A DNA stretch of 64,000 nucleotides from Chromobacterium phragmitis (lineage in GTDB: Bacteria; Pseudomonadota; Gammaproteobacteria; Burkholderiales; Chromobacteriaceae): positions 3,782,001-3,846,000 of the forward strand of contig NZ_CP029495.1 of the NCBI RefSeq assembly GCF_003325475.1. The letters are read 5' to 3'. Position 1 is the stretch's first letter. The number at the start of each line of letters is the position of its first letter. A model generated the notes under the pieces. It saw only the letters and a program-made list of their open reading frames with translations. It was not told where the DNA came from and ran no database searches. Both the position numbers and the translations under genes were made by a program. This document shows positions 23,332 to 31,473 of the stretch, piece after piece.

Positions 23332-23956
23332 AAAAAGAACGGTGCGGCTTGGAGGCGGGCTGGGTGAGATGTACGTGAAGGAGTTTGCTGCACATGTTGA
23401 AAGCGTGGCCGAGGCAATCCGCATGCTCGATGCTAATTGGCCTGGCTTCATTCAGCACTTGCGAGAAAGCGATCCGGAGAAGGTGGTCTACCGCGTCACC
23501 GTGGCCGGCCGGGACGTCGAAGAAGACGAGATCGTGCTGGTGAGCAAGGGCGACATCCTCATCATGCCGGTGATCGGCGGGGCGAAAGGCGGTGTTAGAG
23601 CCCTGGTTGGCGCGGCGCTTGTTGCCTTTGCTGTCGTCGGCTCTATCTCCATGCCATGGGCGTCCCCATTCCTGAGCGAGGGCGTTGCCAGCGTAATGAT
23701 GAATGTCGGCGTTGGCCTCATGGTTGGGGCAGCAGTTGAGCTGTTGACGCCGATTCCTCGACAGCCGGACTGGCAAGCGAGGGAAGGCAAGCCGAACTAC
23801 TGGTTCAACGGCGCGCAGCAAACAAGCGCCCAAGGGCTTCCAATCCCTATCGGTGCCGGAACGGTGCTGATAGGCGGCACGGTAATTTCGGCAGGCATCA
23901 GCGTCGAGGACATCGGCACTGGCTCGCTTCCAAGTAATCCACCAGTTCTAATCTAG
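23324..23956 (+). CDS. Tail assembly protein I
   Basis: 210 residues beginning MGEKRTVRLGGGLGEMYVKEF. A ubiquitin-like N-terminal domain (VRLGGGLG...FAAHVESVAEAIRML) is followed by a hydrophobic glycine-rich segment (ALVGAALVAFAVVGSISMPW) and the PNYWFNGAQQTSAQGLPIPIGAG motif typical of lambda gpI. It overlaps K and is followed by a terminator-like hairpin before J. gpI is needed for tail-tip assembly and may act as an inhibitor or adaptor for K. Confidence 0.9.
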   Translation: MGEKRTVRLGGGLGEMYVKEFAAHVESVAEAIRMLDANWPGFIQHLRESDPEKVVYRVTVAGRDVEEDEIVLVSKGDILIMPVIGGAKGGVRALVGAALVAFAVVGSISMPWASPFLSEGVASVMMNVGVGLMVGAAVELLTPIPRQPDWQAREGKPNYWFNGAQQTSAQGLPIPIGAGTVLIGGTVISAGISVEDIGTGSLPSNPPVLI

Positions 23957-23981
23957 CCCGCGCATGCGGGCTTTCTTGTTT
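23955..23981 (+). terminator. Hairpin with T-rich tail between I and J
   Basis: AGCCCG(C) and GCGGGCT arms around GCAT, then TTCTTGTTT. It overlaps the stop of I. Confidence 0.65.
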
Positions 23982-23992
23982 ATGGAGCTTCC

Positions 23993-26900
23993 ATGTCTGC
24001 ACGAGAAAGCATTTTCGGCGCCAAGGGCGGCGGCGGGGAGCAGCGCACACCGGTAGAGTCGCCGGATTCGGCACAGTCGATCAGCTATGGTCGGATGATG
24101 GTCTTGCTGGGCCACGGGGAGGCTGGAGGGCCGGCGGATTTCGCTAACCCGCTGAAGAGCATTTATCTGGACGATACGCCGATCCAGAACGCAGACGGGT
24201 CGTTCAACTTCCAGAACATGCAGGTCGCGTTCCGCACCGGGACGCAAACACAGACCGCCATCCAGGGTTTTCCGTCGATTGAAACCGAGATCGGTGTCGG
24301 CCTGGAGGTAAAGACATCCAATCCGATCACTCAAACGGTGGCGGATATCAATGCTACCGCGGTCAGGGTGACGGTATCCCTGCCTGGCGGCCTGCGGTCT
24401 ACTGACCCGAAGACGGGCGATACCGGCGGAGCGACCGTTCAATACGCCATTGATCTGGCGCCGGCAAATGGCAAATTCACCCAAGCAGCCGAAGTAACAA
24501 TTTCGGCAAAGGTTTCTGCGAACTATCAGCGCAGCACACGTGTTCCGCTTGTTGGCAATGGACCTTGGCTTCTTCGAGTACGTCGCCTCACGCCGGATAG
24601 CAATTCGCAATACTTGGTCAACCAGACTGCGTTCACGTCTTTTACTAGCATCATCGACGCGCAGTTGCGGTATCCGAACATGGCCATCTTGGCCTTGAAG
24701 TTTGACGCACGACAGTTTAGTCGGATGCCGACGGTGTCTGCGCACTGGCAGCAACTCAAATGCCAAGTGCCAAACAATTACGATCCGATTGCGCGCACAT
24801 ATACCGGGCCGTGGAATGGCGGGTTCAAGCCCGCGGTAACTAGCAATCCTGTTTGGTTTCTTTGGACATACTGCACGGACAGCCGGTTTGGCATCAACAT
24901 TCCGGCCGGTAGCATGGACAAGTGGGGGATGTATGCCGTCGCGCAGTGGTGCGACCAACTGGTTCCTGATGGGTATGGTGGCTTTGAGCCGCGCTTCCAG
25001 TTTCACAACTTCCAACAAGATGTTCAGGACGCCTGGAAAGTCGTTTCAGACATCGTTTCATCGTTCTGCGGCCAGGCCTACTGGTCAGCTGGCGGCATCC
25101 GCATCACTGCGGACATGCCGGGCAAGGCGATGGTAAAGCACTTTAATGCCACCAATGTTATTGACGGCAAATTCACCTACTCGTCCACACCTAAAAACGG
25201 TCGCTTCACCGCTGCATCGGTGTCGTGGCTGGACCCGGCTGACCGCTACCGGCGCGCCATGGAGTATGTCGAACACGGCTCGGGCATGCTGACTTATGGC
25301 CTGCAACAGACCTCAGCGGTATCGATGGGGGCGGTGACGCGCGGCCAGGCGCGGCGGTGCGGTCGATACATCTTGGAGACTGCGCAGAGGTGTACGGAAA
25401 TGGTCACGTTAAGGGCGGCGGCCTATGCGGCCGACCTGCTGCCGGGCGACCTGTTCTCGACATCGGATTTCCACGTGGCTGGTGCCAGAATGGGCGGGCG
25501 TGTTGTCGCCGTGTCTGGTACGTCCGTCCAGCTCGATGCACCTGTCACCTTGCAGTCTGGCGTGAGCTACACCCTTGAGGTGACGGGGCCGGATGGGGTT
25601 CCAGTGAGGCGCGGTGTGACAGGTGGTGCCGGAACGCGGGACATGCTAAGCATCGTCACATCGTTCCCGGCTCAGCCAACTCCAGGGGCTACTTGGATTC
25701 TTATTGCCACCAACTTGCAGCCGGATCAATGGACATGCGTGTCCATCAAGTCGGTAGACAACGGCGAGTTTGAGGTTGTCGGTTTGCAGTACGATCCGAA
25801 TAAGTGGAATGCAATTGAAACTGGACTCCGTTTCGATCCCGCGCCAAATAGTAGCCTCCCCGACCCCGGCGTGATGCCGGCAGTGTTGAATGTTCAGCTG
25901 CAAGAACTGCCTTATCTCTCGCTGGACGGGGGGAGGCGAGTGAAGTTGCTGATTGATTGGCCGGCCGTGGTGCATCCATATTTGCGCAGCTATCGGGTTG
26001 CGTATCGGCAGGATGGCGGGAACTGGATTCAGCTAGCCGACCAGATCAGCAATCATGCCGAGCTGGATGATGTAACGCCAGGGACGTATGAGGTTCGGGT
26101 CTCTACGGTTTCTGTTACGGGCGTTGCAGGCAACCCGACGACGAGCAGCCAGACAACGAAGGGCCAGGTTTTGCCGCCACCGGCGCCGACGCTGACTGCG
26201 GTTGGCGGGGCGATGAAGATCGATCTTACGTGGTCCTATCCTGCGGGACGGCCCGATATCGCCAGGGCCGAGCTTTTCTACAGCGCGACCGCGGGCGATC
26301 CGAACCCGTCAAAGCTTGCTGACCTGGCTTACCCGACCTCTACGTTCAGTTGGCAGGGCCTGCAGCTTGGCGTGACTTATTACTTCTGGCTGCGCGTGTA
26401 CGACACGTGGGGGAACGCCAGTGGATTTGCTCAGGCCCAGGCGCAAACGGTCAAAGATCCCAGTGTTTTGTTGGATCAACTTAAAAACAGCCTCACGTCG
26501 GAGCAGCTGCAGGAGTCGCTTCGCACGCCCATCGAGCAGGCCATAAACGTCCAGGGCAGTGTCAACTCGCTGATCCAGGCGCAAATGGAGCAGATGCTGA
26601 CCGCAGACGAGATCCGGAGCACTCAGGGCAACCACTACGCGTTCGCCAAACGGCAGCTATCGACGCTGGGCGACAGCCTGCGGCAGGAGGCGAACGAGCG
26701 GCTGCTGCTGGCCGCTCGGGTGGATGCAGCCGCCGCCGGCATCATCGAGGAGTCCACGGCGCGCGCCGCGGCTGACTCGGCGCTGACGGAGCGGGTCGGG
26801 ACGATGCAAACCACGGTCGGGGGCCATACCGCCAGCCTGCAGGAGATCAGCCGGACGGTGGATGGCGTGGTGGCCGAGAAAATCATCAAGCTGAATTCGG

Positions 26901-27652
26901 CCGGGAAAATCGCCGGCATCGGCTTGCGAACTGATCCGAACGGCAGCGCTGTGGATTTTCTATGCGACAGGCTGGTGGTGTCGCAGCCGGACGGCAACGG
27001 CTCGCGCCAGGTGTTCATCTTGTCGTCAATCAACGGTCGCCCGGCGCTGGGCCTGGCTGGCGACCTGATTGCCGACGGATCGCTAGTCGGTCGCCGCGTG
27101 CTGGTAGACGGCTCGGTGGACGCTGCTCAAATCAACACGCGGGGGCTGACGATCAGGGACCAGGCCGGCAATGTCGTGGTGGATATGTCTGGCATGGGCG
27201 CCGCGTACATCAAGGGGCAACTGACAGTCGATCAGATCGATACTCGGGGCATGACTATCCGAGATCAATTTGGCAGCGCCATCGTTAACATGTACGGGAT
27301 GGATGCGTCGTACATCCGCAATCTGCAGGTGGATACATTGCAGATCAAGGGGGAGGCGGTCAGCAAGAACGATACCCGGACCGTAACGATGAATGGCTGG
27401 CAGGGGAGGGGTTGGAATTACTCATTCCCGTTTTATTGCAGCGACCGTGGCACTTTGCTTGTGTTCGGCGATTCGCCATTCCCATCCATCACATTGAGCG
27501 CCCGCGGGAGGCAAACGCCAATTGGAAATGCTAGCGGAAATATTGTTCTTGATGTCTCCGCCGGTGAGACCGTGACAGTAGGCGTTGACAGCCCAGGTGG
27601 TTACAACGCAAATGGCCAGATTCGCTATGGAGCAGTTTTGTTTAGGAGGTAG
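23993..27652 (+). CDS. Host specificity/central tail tip protein J
   Basis: 1,219 residues. The N-terminal half follows lambda gpJ (GGEQRTPVESPDSAQSIS, KSIYLDDTPI, then the barrel-forming region to residue about 600). Two fibronectin-III-like units follow (about 625-830, with WPAVVHPYLRSYRVAYR and DLTWSYP). Residues about 835-980 are helical, DUF1983-like, and the C-terminus is a repeat-bearing beta region that should contact the host receptor. A duplicated unit (RGLTIRDQ...AAYI / RGMTIRDQ...ASYI) appears near residues 1045-1110. Receptor unknown. Confidence 0.92.
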   Translation: MSARESIFGAKGGGGEQRTPVESPDSAQSISYGRMMVLLGHGEAGGPADFANPLKSIYLDDTPIQNADGSFNFQNMQVAFRTGTQTQTAIQGFPSIETEIGVGLEVKTSNPITQTVADINATAVRVTVSLPGGLRSTDPKTGDTGGATVQYAIDLAPANGKFTQAAEVTISAKVSANYQRSTRVPLVGNGPWLLRVRRLTPDSNSQYLVNQTAFTSFTSIIDAQLRYPNMAILALKFDARQFSRMPTVSAHWQQLKCQVPNNYDPIARTYTGPWNGGFKPAVTSNPVWFLWTYCTDSRFGINIPAGSMDKWGMYAVAQWCDQLVPDGYGGFEPRFQFHNFQQDVQDAWKVVSDIVSSFCGQAYWSAGGIRITADMPGKAMVKHFNATNVIDGKFTYSSTPKNGRFTAASVSWLDPADRYRRAMEYVEHGSGMLTYGLQQTSAVSMGAVTRGQARRCGRYILETAQRCTEMVTLRAAAYAADLLPGDLFSTSDFHVAGARMGGRVVAVSGTSVQLDAPVTLQSGVSYTLEVTGPDGVPVRRGVTGGAGTRDMLSIVTSFPAQPTPGATWILIATNLQPDQWTCVSIKSVDNGEFEVVGLQYDPNKWNAIETGLRFDPAPNSSLPDPGVMPAVLNVQLQELPYLSLDGGRRVKLLIDWPAVVHPYLRSYRVAYRQDGGNWIQLADQISNHAELDDVTPGTYEVRVSTVSVTGVAGNPTTSSQTTKGQVLPPPAPTLTAVGGAMKIDLTWSYPAGRPDIARAELFYSATAGDPNPSKLADLAYPTSTFSWQGLQLGVTYYFWLRVYDTWGNASGFAQAQAQTVKDPSVLLDQLKNSLTSEQLQESLRTPIEQAINVQGSVNSLIQAQMEQMLTADEIRSTQGNHYAFAKRQLSTLGDSLRQEANERLLLAARVDAAAAGIIEESTARAAADSALTERVGTMQTTVGGHTASLQEISRTVDGVVAEKIIKLNSAGKIAGIGLRTDPNGSAVDFLCDRLVVSQPDGNGSRQVFILSSINGRPALGLAGDLIADGSLVGRRVLVDGSVDAAQINTRGLTIRDQAGNVVVDMSGMGAAYIKGQLTVDQIDTRGMTIRDQFGSAIVNMYGMDASYIRNLQVDTLQIKGEAVSKNDTRTVTMNGWQGRGWNYSFPFYCSDRGTLLVFGDSPFPSITLSARGRQTPIGNASGNIVLDVSAGETVTVGVDSPGGYNANGQIRYGAVLFRR

Positions 27653-27655
27653 TGA

Positions 27656-28018
27656 GTGGAGAAAATCAGCATCATCGAGTACGACGACACCGGCCGCATT
27701 CTGCAGACGGGCGTCGCATCGCTCGAAAACGTCGAGGTGGAGTACGCCATCGGCAAACTGCTGTTGCAGGGCGAGGCGGACCCGTTGACGCAGTACATCC
27801 GTGGTGACGGGGTGGTCGAGGCGCGACCGCCGAACCCCGCGCGACTGGACGGAATGATGCTGCGCGACCTGCCGGCGCCGTGTCTGCTCGTGGTAGATGG
27901 CACGCCCTACAGCTGCGACGACGCTGAGTGCGAGCTGTCGTTCTCGCTGCCCGGGCTGCATCACATCCAGGTCGAGGCCTGGCCGATGCAGTCCGCAACG
28001 TTCGAGGTGGTGACATGA
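27656..28018 (+). CDS. Hypothetical tail-associated protein
   Basis: 120 residues from a GTG at 27656, with TAGGAGGT just upstream. Mixed beta protein (EKISIIEYDDTGRILQTGVAS, CLLVVDGTPYSCDD, LPGLHHIQVEAWP). It lies immediately after J and overlaps the next small gene by 4 bp (ATGA), so the two form a coupled pair. Fibre assembly or fibre attachment would fit the position; no family is recognised. Confidence 0.65.
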   Translation: MEKISIIEYDDTGRILQTGVASLENVEVEYAIGKLLLQGEADPLTQYIRGDGVVEARPPNPARLDGMMLRDLPAPCLLVVDGTPYSCDDAECELSFSLPGLHHIQVEAWPMQSATFEVVT

Positions 28019-28236
28019 GACTCCATCATTGCGGGGACCACCGCGCCGCCCGCGCGGCGCAGTACCCGCCCCTGGGCGACCAGTGGGACGTACTGTGGCG
28101 CTGGGTGTCCAGCCTGCCGCCGGAGCTGCTCAACGACGAGATGCGACAGATGCTGGATCGCATTCAGGCAATCAAGACAAATTTCCCGAAGCCCCGCCCG
28201 ATACCATCCGGTGGGGCTGATCAATTGGAGATGTGA
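28015..28236 (+). CDS. Small hypothetical tail-associated protein
   Basis: 73 residues from ATG 28015. Helical, with DQWDVLWRWVSSLPPELLNDEMRQMLDRI at its core and a proline-rich end. It overlaps both neighbours (ATGA at the start, TGATG at the stop), so the three genes after J are probably a translationally coupled unit. Function not recognised. Confidence 0.6.
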   Translation: MRLHHCGDHRAARAAQYPPLGDQWDVLWRWVSSLPPELLNDEMRQMLDRIQAIKTNFPKPRPIPSGGADQLEM

Positions 28237-28901
28237 TGGCAGACGACACCGCCGGCCTGATGGCCAAACTGCAGGAGATGATGCGCATCTGGTACGTCTC
28301 AGCGCGCAGCTATTGGGGGGTATTTGACGAGACATCCGACACGGCGACAATCATTGCGGAGGATGGCAGCACTAAACAGGTGCCGAGTTGGAGAGGGTTG
28401 ATCAACATGCTATCGGCCGCGGTCTCAACCGGGACCTCTCAGACCATCACGGCGGAGAAGACGATGACCGCATCGCTGATTTCCTCCCTGCCGGGCGGAA
28501 CGTGGGCGTGGTGGTCTACTGTGCGTTCCCCCGCGCTCCAACTCAACTGTCCTGACGACTCGAAATCCTATCTGCTGTGGCGCGCCAGTAAGCCAGGCCG
28601 TCGCCATCTGGCGGGGGTGGATGTCCACTCGGGCGGCAGTGACGCCGGCGTGGTCCACGTGTCGTTGCACATGGATGGGCAGGTCAACACGCATCTGTGG
28701 CGCGGGGGGGATTATCTGGCCAAGGGCTCGATTTCTGCCGGAGGCATCATTTCCGCGGGGGCGTTTACGAGGGCGTCGCTGCCTGCCGCGAGCTCGTGTC
28801 CTGGTGGGATCGCGTTTGTTACGGACGCGCCCGGCGGCGCAACACACGCGTTCAGCAACGGCCAACAATGGCGGATCTACGCCAGCCCAACTGCGATTTA
28901 G
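28236..28901 (+). CDS. Probable tail fibre/tip decoration protein
   Basis: 221 residues from ATG 28236 (GTG 28233 is an alternative). The C-terminus ends AFSNGQQWRIYASPTAI, preceded by GGIAFVTDAPGG, the closing beta-motif of many phage tail fibres ('...ysDG..WR'). The N-terminal 60 residues are helical and could attach to J; the middle is beta-rich and glycine-rich. It is the last gene before the lysis module, a normal fibre position. Receptor binding is inferred. Confidence 0.65.
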   Translation: MADDTAGLMAKLQEMMRIWYVSARSYWGVFDETSDTATIIAEDGSTKQVPSWRGLINMLSAAVSTGTSQTITAEKTMTASLISSLPGGTWAWWSTVRSPALQLNCPDDSKSYLLWRASKPGRRHLAGVDVHSGGSDAGVVHVSLHMDGQVNTHLWRGGDYLAKGSISAGGIISAGAFTRASLPAASSCPGGIAFVTDAPGGATHAFSNGQQWRIYASPTAI

Positions 28902-28909
28902 GAGTGGCC

Positions 28910-29200
28910 ATGGAGAGGCTGTTGATACTGTTGGTAATTGTTCAGCAACTGTTGGATATCGCCAGCACGTGGTATGCCCTGTGTACTGGAGTCGGCCACG
29001 AGGCCAACAGCTGGCTTGCCAGGGTGATGGGCCGCATCGGCGTGCTGCCAGCGCTGCTGCTGACTAAGTTGGCGCTGCTGGCTGTGTGCTGGTGGCTGCG
29101 GCCGCCGTGGCCGGCATACGCCATCCTCGCGGCGATTTACACCGCGGTGCTGATCAACAACGCAAGAGCAATCCACCAGGGCCGGCAAAACCGGCCCTGA
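28910..29200 (+). CDS. Three-helix membrane protein (DUF5658-like)
   Basis: 96 residues from ATG 28910, with GGAG upstream. Hydrophobic segments at about 3-20, 45-62 and 66-82; the first contains a polar LLDIASTWYAL stretch typical of DUF5658-type membrane proteins. It opens the lysis region, directly before the holin, and may be a holin accessory or antiholin. The terminator at 29178-29207 overlaps its last codons. Confidence 0.6.
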   Translation: MERLLILLVIVQQLLDIASTWYALCTGVGHEANSWLARVMGRIGVLPALLLTKLALLAVCWWLRPPWPAYAILAAIYTAVLINNARAIHQGRQNRP

Positions 29201-29207
29201 TTTATTT
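29178..29207 (+). terminator. Hairpin overlapping the end of the membrane protein gene
   Basis: AGGGCCGG-caaaa-CCGGCCCT, then GATTTATTT. An 8-bp GC stem with a moderate T-rich tail, just before the holin ribosome site. Confidence 0.6.
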
Positions 29208-29218
29208 GGGGAAGAGAT

Positions 29219-29497
29219 ATGCAAGAGCATGAAAAAGGCGTGCTGGCTCTGCTGGTGGTTGGTGCATTGATCGGGCTGGGCAAGCTTCTGGTAAGTCAGG
29301 AATCCATCACGGTTCGCCTGGCCGTCGGCCGCGCCATCCTCGGCGGAGCCACATCGACGGTGGCCGGGGTCGCGTTGATGCAGTTCCCGAACCTGCCACT
29401 GCCGGCGCTCGTCGGTATCGGCTCCGGTTTGGGCATTCTTGGCGCACAGTACTTGGAGGTTTGGCTCCGGCGCCGGGCGGATACGCTGGCGCGCTAA
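29219..29497 (+). CDS. Holin
   Basis: 92 residues, with GGGGAAGAG upstream. Hydrophobic segments at about residues 7-24, 36-55 and 60-80 and a positively charged C-terminus (WLRRRADTLAR) are typical of small class I holins; the ALLVVGALIGLGKLL start resembles LydA/HP1-type holins. It would form pores that release the signal-less endolysin encoded at 29780. A minus-strand small gene overlaps its 3' end by 4 bp. Confidence 0.75.
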   Translation: MQEHEKGVLALLVVGALIGLGKLLVSQESITVRLAVGRAILGGATSTVAGVALMQFPNLPLPALVGIGSGLGILGAQYLEVWLRRRADTLAR

Positions 29498-29676
29498 TAC
29501 GACAACTGCTGGTCTATCCGCTGCGCAATGCATTTCGCCGGCAGGGTTACATCCGGAGAGTCCGCGCGCCGCTCGCACACTGCGGTGTCTGCGCTGCTCT
29601 CAACCCATCCTGCCAGCAGGTAGAGGCAGACGGCCAACACCATCCCGTACAGCATGACTGGCAGCGCGCGGTCCAT
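29494..29676 (-). CDS. Small antisense membrane-anchored peptide in the lysis cassette
   Basis: 60 residues on the minus strand between holin and endolysin genes, with GGGGAA about 5 bases before ATG 29676. One hydrophobic segment (VMLYGMVLAVCLYLLAGWV) precedes a short polar tail with two cysteines (CERRAD, AKCIAQR). Codon usage looks coding in this frame. The layout, anchor plus two-cysteine tail, is like the 55-residue peptide at 3653-3820. It could be a spanin-like or regulatory peptide; weakly supported. Confidence 0.45.
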   Translation of the reverse strand: MDRALPVMLYGMVLAVCLYLLAGWVESSADTAVCERRADSPDVTLPAKCIAQRIDQQLSY

Positions 29677-29741
29677 GGCATTCCCCGACTGTGACGATGT
29701 CTCGTTTTATGACGCTGGCCGCCGGCCGGCAACTGACCCTT

Positions 29742-29765
29742 CGGCCCGCCTCGCGCGGGCCGTTT
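29742..29765 (+). terminator. GC hairpin before the endolysin gene
   Basis: CGGCCCGC and GCGGGCCG arms followed by TTT. Its core repeats the hairpin at 14924-14940. Confidence 0.5.
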
Positions 29766-29779
29766 CCATTGGAGATGCA

Positions 29780-30220
29780 ATGAAAACCAACGCCTCGGGC
29801 ATCCGCCTGATCAAGCAATTCGAGGGGCTGCGCCTGGCCGCCTACCAGGATATGGTGGGGGTCTGGACCATAGGCTACGGCCATACCGGTCCGGATGTGA
29901 AGGCCGGCCTGATCATCACCCAGCAACAGGCGGACAAGCTGCTGGCGGCCGATCTGGAAAAATTCGAAACCGGCGTCGGTCAACTGGTGGCCGTGCCGCT
30001 GAACGCCAACCAGTTCGCCGCGCTGGTCAGCTTCAGCTACAACCTGGGCCTGGGCAATCTGCGCAGCTCCACGCTGCTGCGCTTGCTGAACCAGGGCGAC
30101 TTCGCCGGCGCCGCCGCGCAGTTCTCGCGCTGGAACCGGGCGGGCGGCCAGGTGGTGGCCGGGCTGGCGCGCCGCCGTCAGGCTGAGCAGGCACTGTTCA
30201 ATTCACTGGAGGGGCTGTGA
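29780..30220 (+). CDS. Endolysin, T4-type lysozyme (GH24)
   Basis: 146 residues from ATG 29780, with TTGGAGA upstream. The catalytic signature E-x8-D-x5-T is intact: E15 (FEGLRL), D24 (YQD), T30 (WTIGYGHT). It hydrolyses the MurNAc-GlcNAc bond of peptidoglycan. There is no signal or SAR segment, so it depends on the holin. The next gene overlaps its stop (TGATG). Length is normal for phage lysozymes. Confidence 0.93.
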   Translation: MKTNASGIRLIKQFEGLRLAAYQDMVGVWTIGYGHTGPDVKAGLIITQQQADKLLAADLEKFETGVGQLVAVPLNANQFAALVSFSYNLGLGNLRSSTLLRLLNQGDFAGAAAQFSRWNRAGGQVVAGLARRRQAEQALFNSLEGL

Positions 30221-30753
30221 TGGACTGGAAACAAATCGTGGGCACGGTGGCCCCGTGGATCGGGACCGCGCTCGGCGGCCCGCTGGGCGGCATGGCCGTC
30301 AGCGCGGTGGCGGACGCGATCGGTCTGCCGGAGAAAACCGAGGAGGCGGTCAAACAGGCTCTGGCCGGCGTGACGCCGGAGCAGATGCTGGCCGTCAAAC
30401 AGGCTGACCAGCAATTCGCGGCGAAAATGCAGGAACTTGGGTTCCAGAACCAGCGGGATCTGGAGGCGATTGCCGCCGGCGACCGGGCCAGCGCACGAGA
30501 ACGCGAGATCAAAACCGGCGACATCACGCCGCGGCTGCTGGCGGCCGTCGTCGTCGCCGGTTTTTTCGGCATCATGGCGCTGATGATTTTCCAGGAACTG
30601 CCGCCCAACGGCCGGGACTCGCTGCTGGTGCTGGTCGGAGCGCTGGGCGCGGCGTTCGGCTCCATCATCCAGTATTACTACGGCAGCTCGGCCGGCAGTG
30701 CCGAGAAGGCGCGCACGATCGACGCCATGAAGCGCGGGTCTGGCGCACAGTAA
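30220..30753 (+). CDS. 3TM holin-like protein of the lysis module
   Basis: 177 residues from ATG 30220, with GGAGGGG upstream. An N-terminal glycine-rich hydrophobic stretch (PWIGTALGGPLGGMAVSAVADAI) and two C-terminal helices (LLAAVVVAGFFGIMALMIFQEL; LLVLVGALGAAFGSIIQYYYG) resemble the '3TM holin' family of phages and gene-transfer agents. The middle is a charged helix. Overlap with the endolysin gene supports a lysis role, as a second holin or antiholin, which remains open. Confidence 0.7.
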   Translation: MDWKQIVGTVAPWIGTALGGPLGGMAVSAVADAIGLPEKTEEAVKQALAGVTPEQMLAVKQADQQFAAKMQELGFQNQRDLEAIAAGDRASAREREIKTGDITPRLLAAVVVAGFFGIMALMIFQELPPNGRDSLLVLVGALGAAFGSIIQYYYGSSAGSAEKARTIDAMKRGSGAQ

Positions 30754-30820
30754 GAAAGCGGCGCGGCCGGGTGTTACAGCAGCGGGCCGCGCCATCGTAG
30801 TTCGCAGGAGTAGAAATGCT

Positions 30821-30833
30821 ATGCTTAAAGCAT
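30821..30833 (+). promoter_or_regulatory. Palindrome overlapping the SRAP start codon
   Basis: ATGCTT-A-AAGCAT, a 13-base near-perfect palindrome whose right end contains the start ATG at 30832. It overlaps a possible -10 box (TATGCT, 30820-30825). A protein bound here could shut off both transcription and translation. Confidence 0.35.
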
Positions 30834-31473
30834 GTGCGTAAATTTCACCCCGCCCACGGTACAGCAGATGCGCCAGCACTTTGGCTATGAGGTCGAAGAC
30901 GGCCTCTGGAAGCCTGATTGCTGGCAGGGCTATGCTGCACCGATCATCACCCGCAATGGGCTGGAGCTGGCGACCTATGGTTTCGTGCCAAAGCGCCATC
31001 TGCCGCCTGGCGTGCGCATTACCACCATGAACGCACGCGCTGAGACGATTGGGGAGAAACCCACGTACAAGGCCGCGTGGCGCAAATGTCAGTTGTGCCT
31101 GGTGCCGATGCAGGCCTTCTTCGAGCCCTGCTACGAGACCGGCAAGGCAGTGCGGACGCGGATCGGTCGGGCCAATGGCGAGCCCTTCGCCGTCGCCGGA
31201 ATGTGGCGGGAGTGGAAAGAGCCAGAAGGCTCGGCCAGCTACGCATTTACGCAGATCACCATCAATGCCGATGAGCATCCGCTGATGAGGCGCATGCACA
31301 AGCCCGGCGATGAAAAGCGCTCGCTGGTCATCGTGCCGCCAGACCACTATCAGGAGTGGCTGGCGTGCCAGGAGCCAGAGCTTGCACGGGCATTCCTGGC
31401 AGAATTTCCGCCAGAGCTGATGATGGCGACCCCCGACCCATTGAAGAAATCCGCTAGCGGCAAGGAGGCGTAA
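30832..31473 (+). CDS. SRAP-domain (YedK/HMCES-like) abasic-site protein
   Basis: 213 residues. The start MCVNF exposes Cys2, the residue that cross-links abasic sites in single-stranded DNA in YedK/HMCES. Further family marks are TTMNARAET at about 64-72, the glutamate in AFFEPCYE and the histidine motif DEHPLMRRMHKP. It shields abasic DNA during replication and is often linked to damage responses. No good ribosome site precedes ATG 30832; a TATGCT box 7 bp upstream suggests a near-leaderless message. Followed by an overlapping membrane protein gene. Confidence 0.88.
   Translation: MCVNFTPPTVQQMRQHFGYEVEDGLWKPDCWQGYAAPIITRNGLELATYGFVPKRHLPPGVRITTMNARAETIGEKPTYKAAWRKCQLCLVPMQAFFEPCYETGKAVRTRIGRANGEPFAVAGMWREWKEPEGSASYAFTQITINADEHPLMRRMHKPGDEKRSLVIVPPDHYQEWLACQEPELARAFLAEFPPELMMATPDPLKKSASGKEA

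Noticed and set aside
29461..29694. A 77-codon plus-strand frame after the holin
   Set aside because: Less natural composition than the minus-strand frame over the same bases and no ribosome site.
30178..31347. A 389-codon minus-strand frame opposite the lysis protein and SRAP genes
   Set aside because: Shadow of clear plus-strand genes; product has no domain structure.
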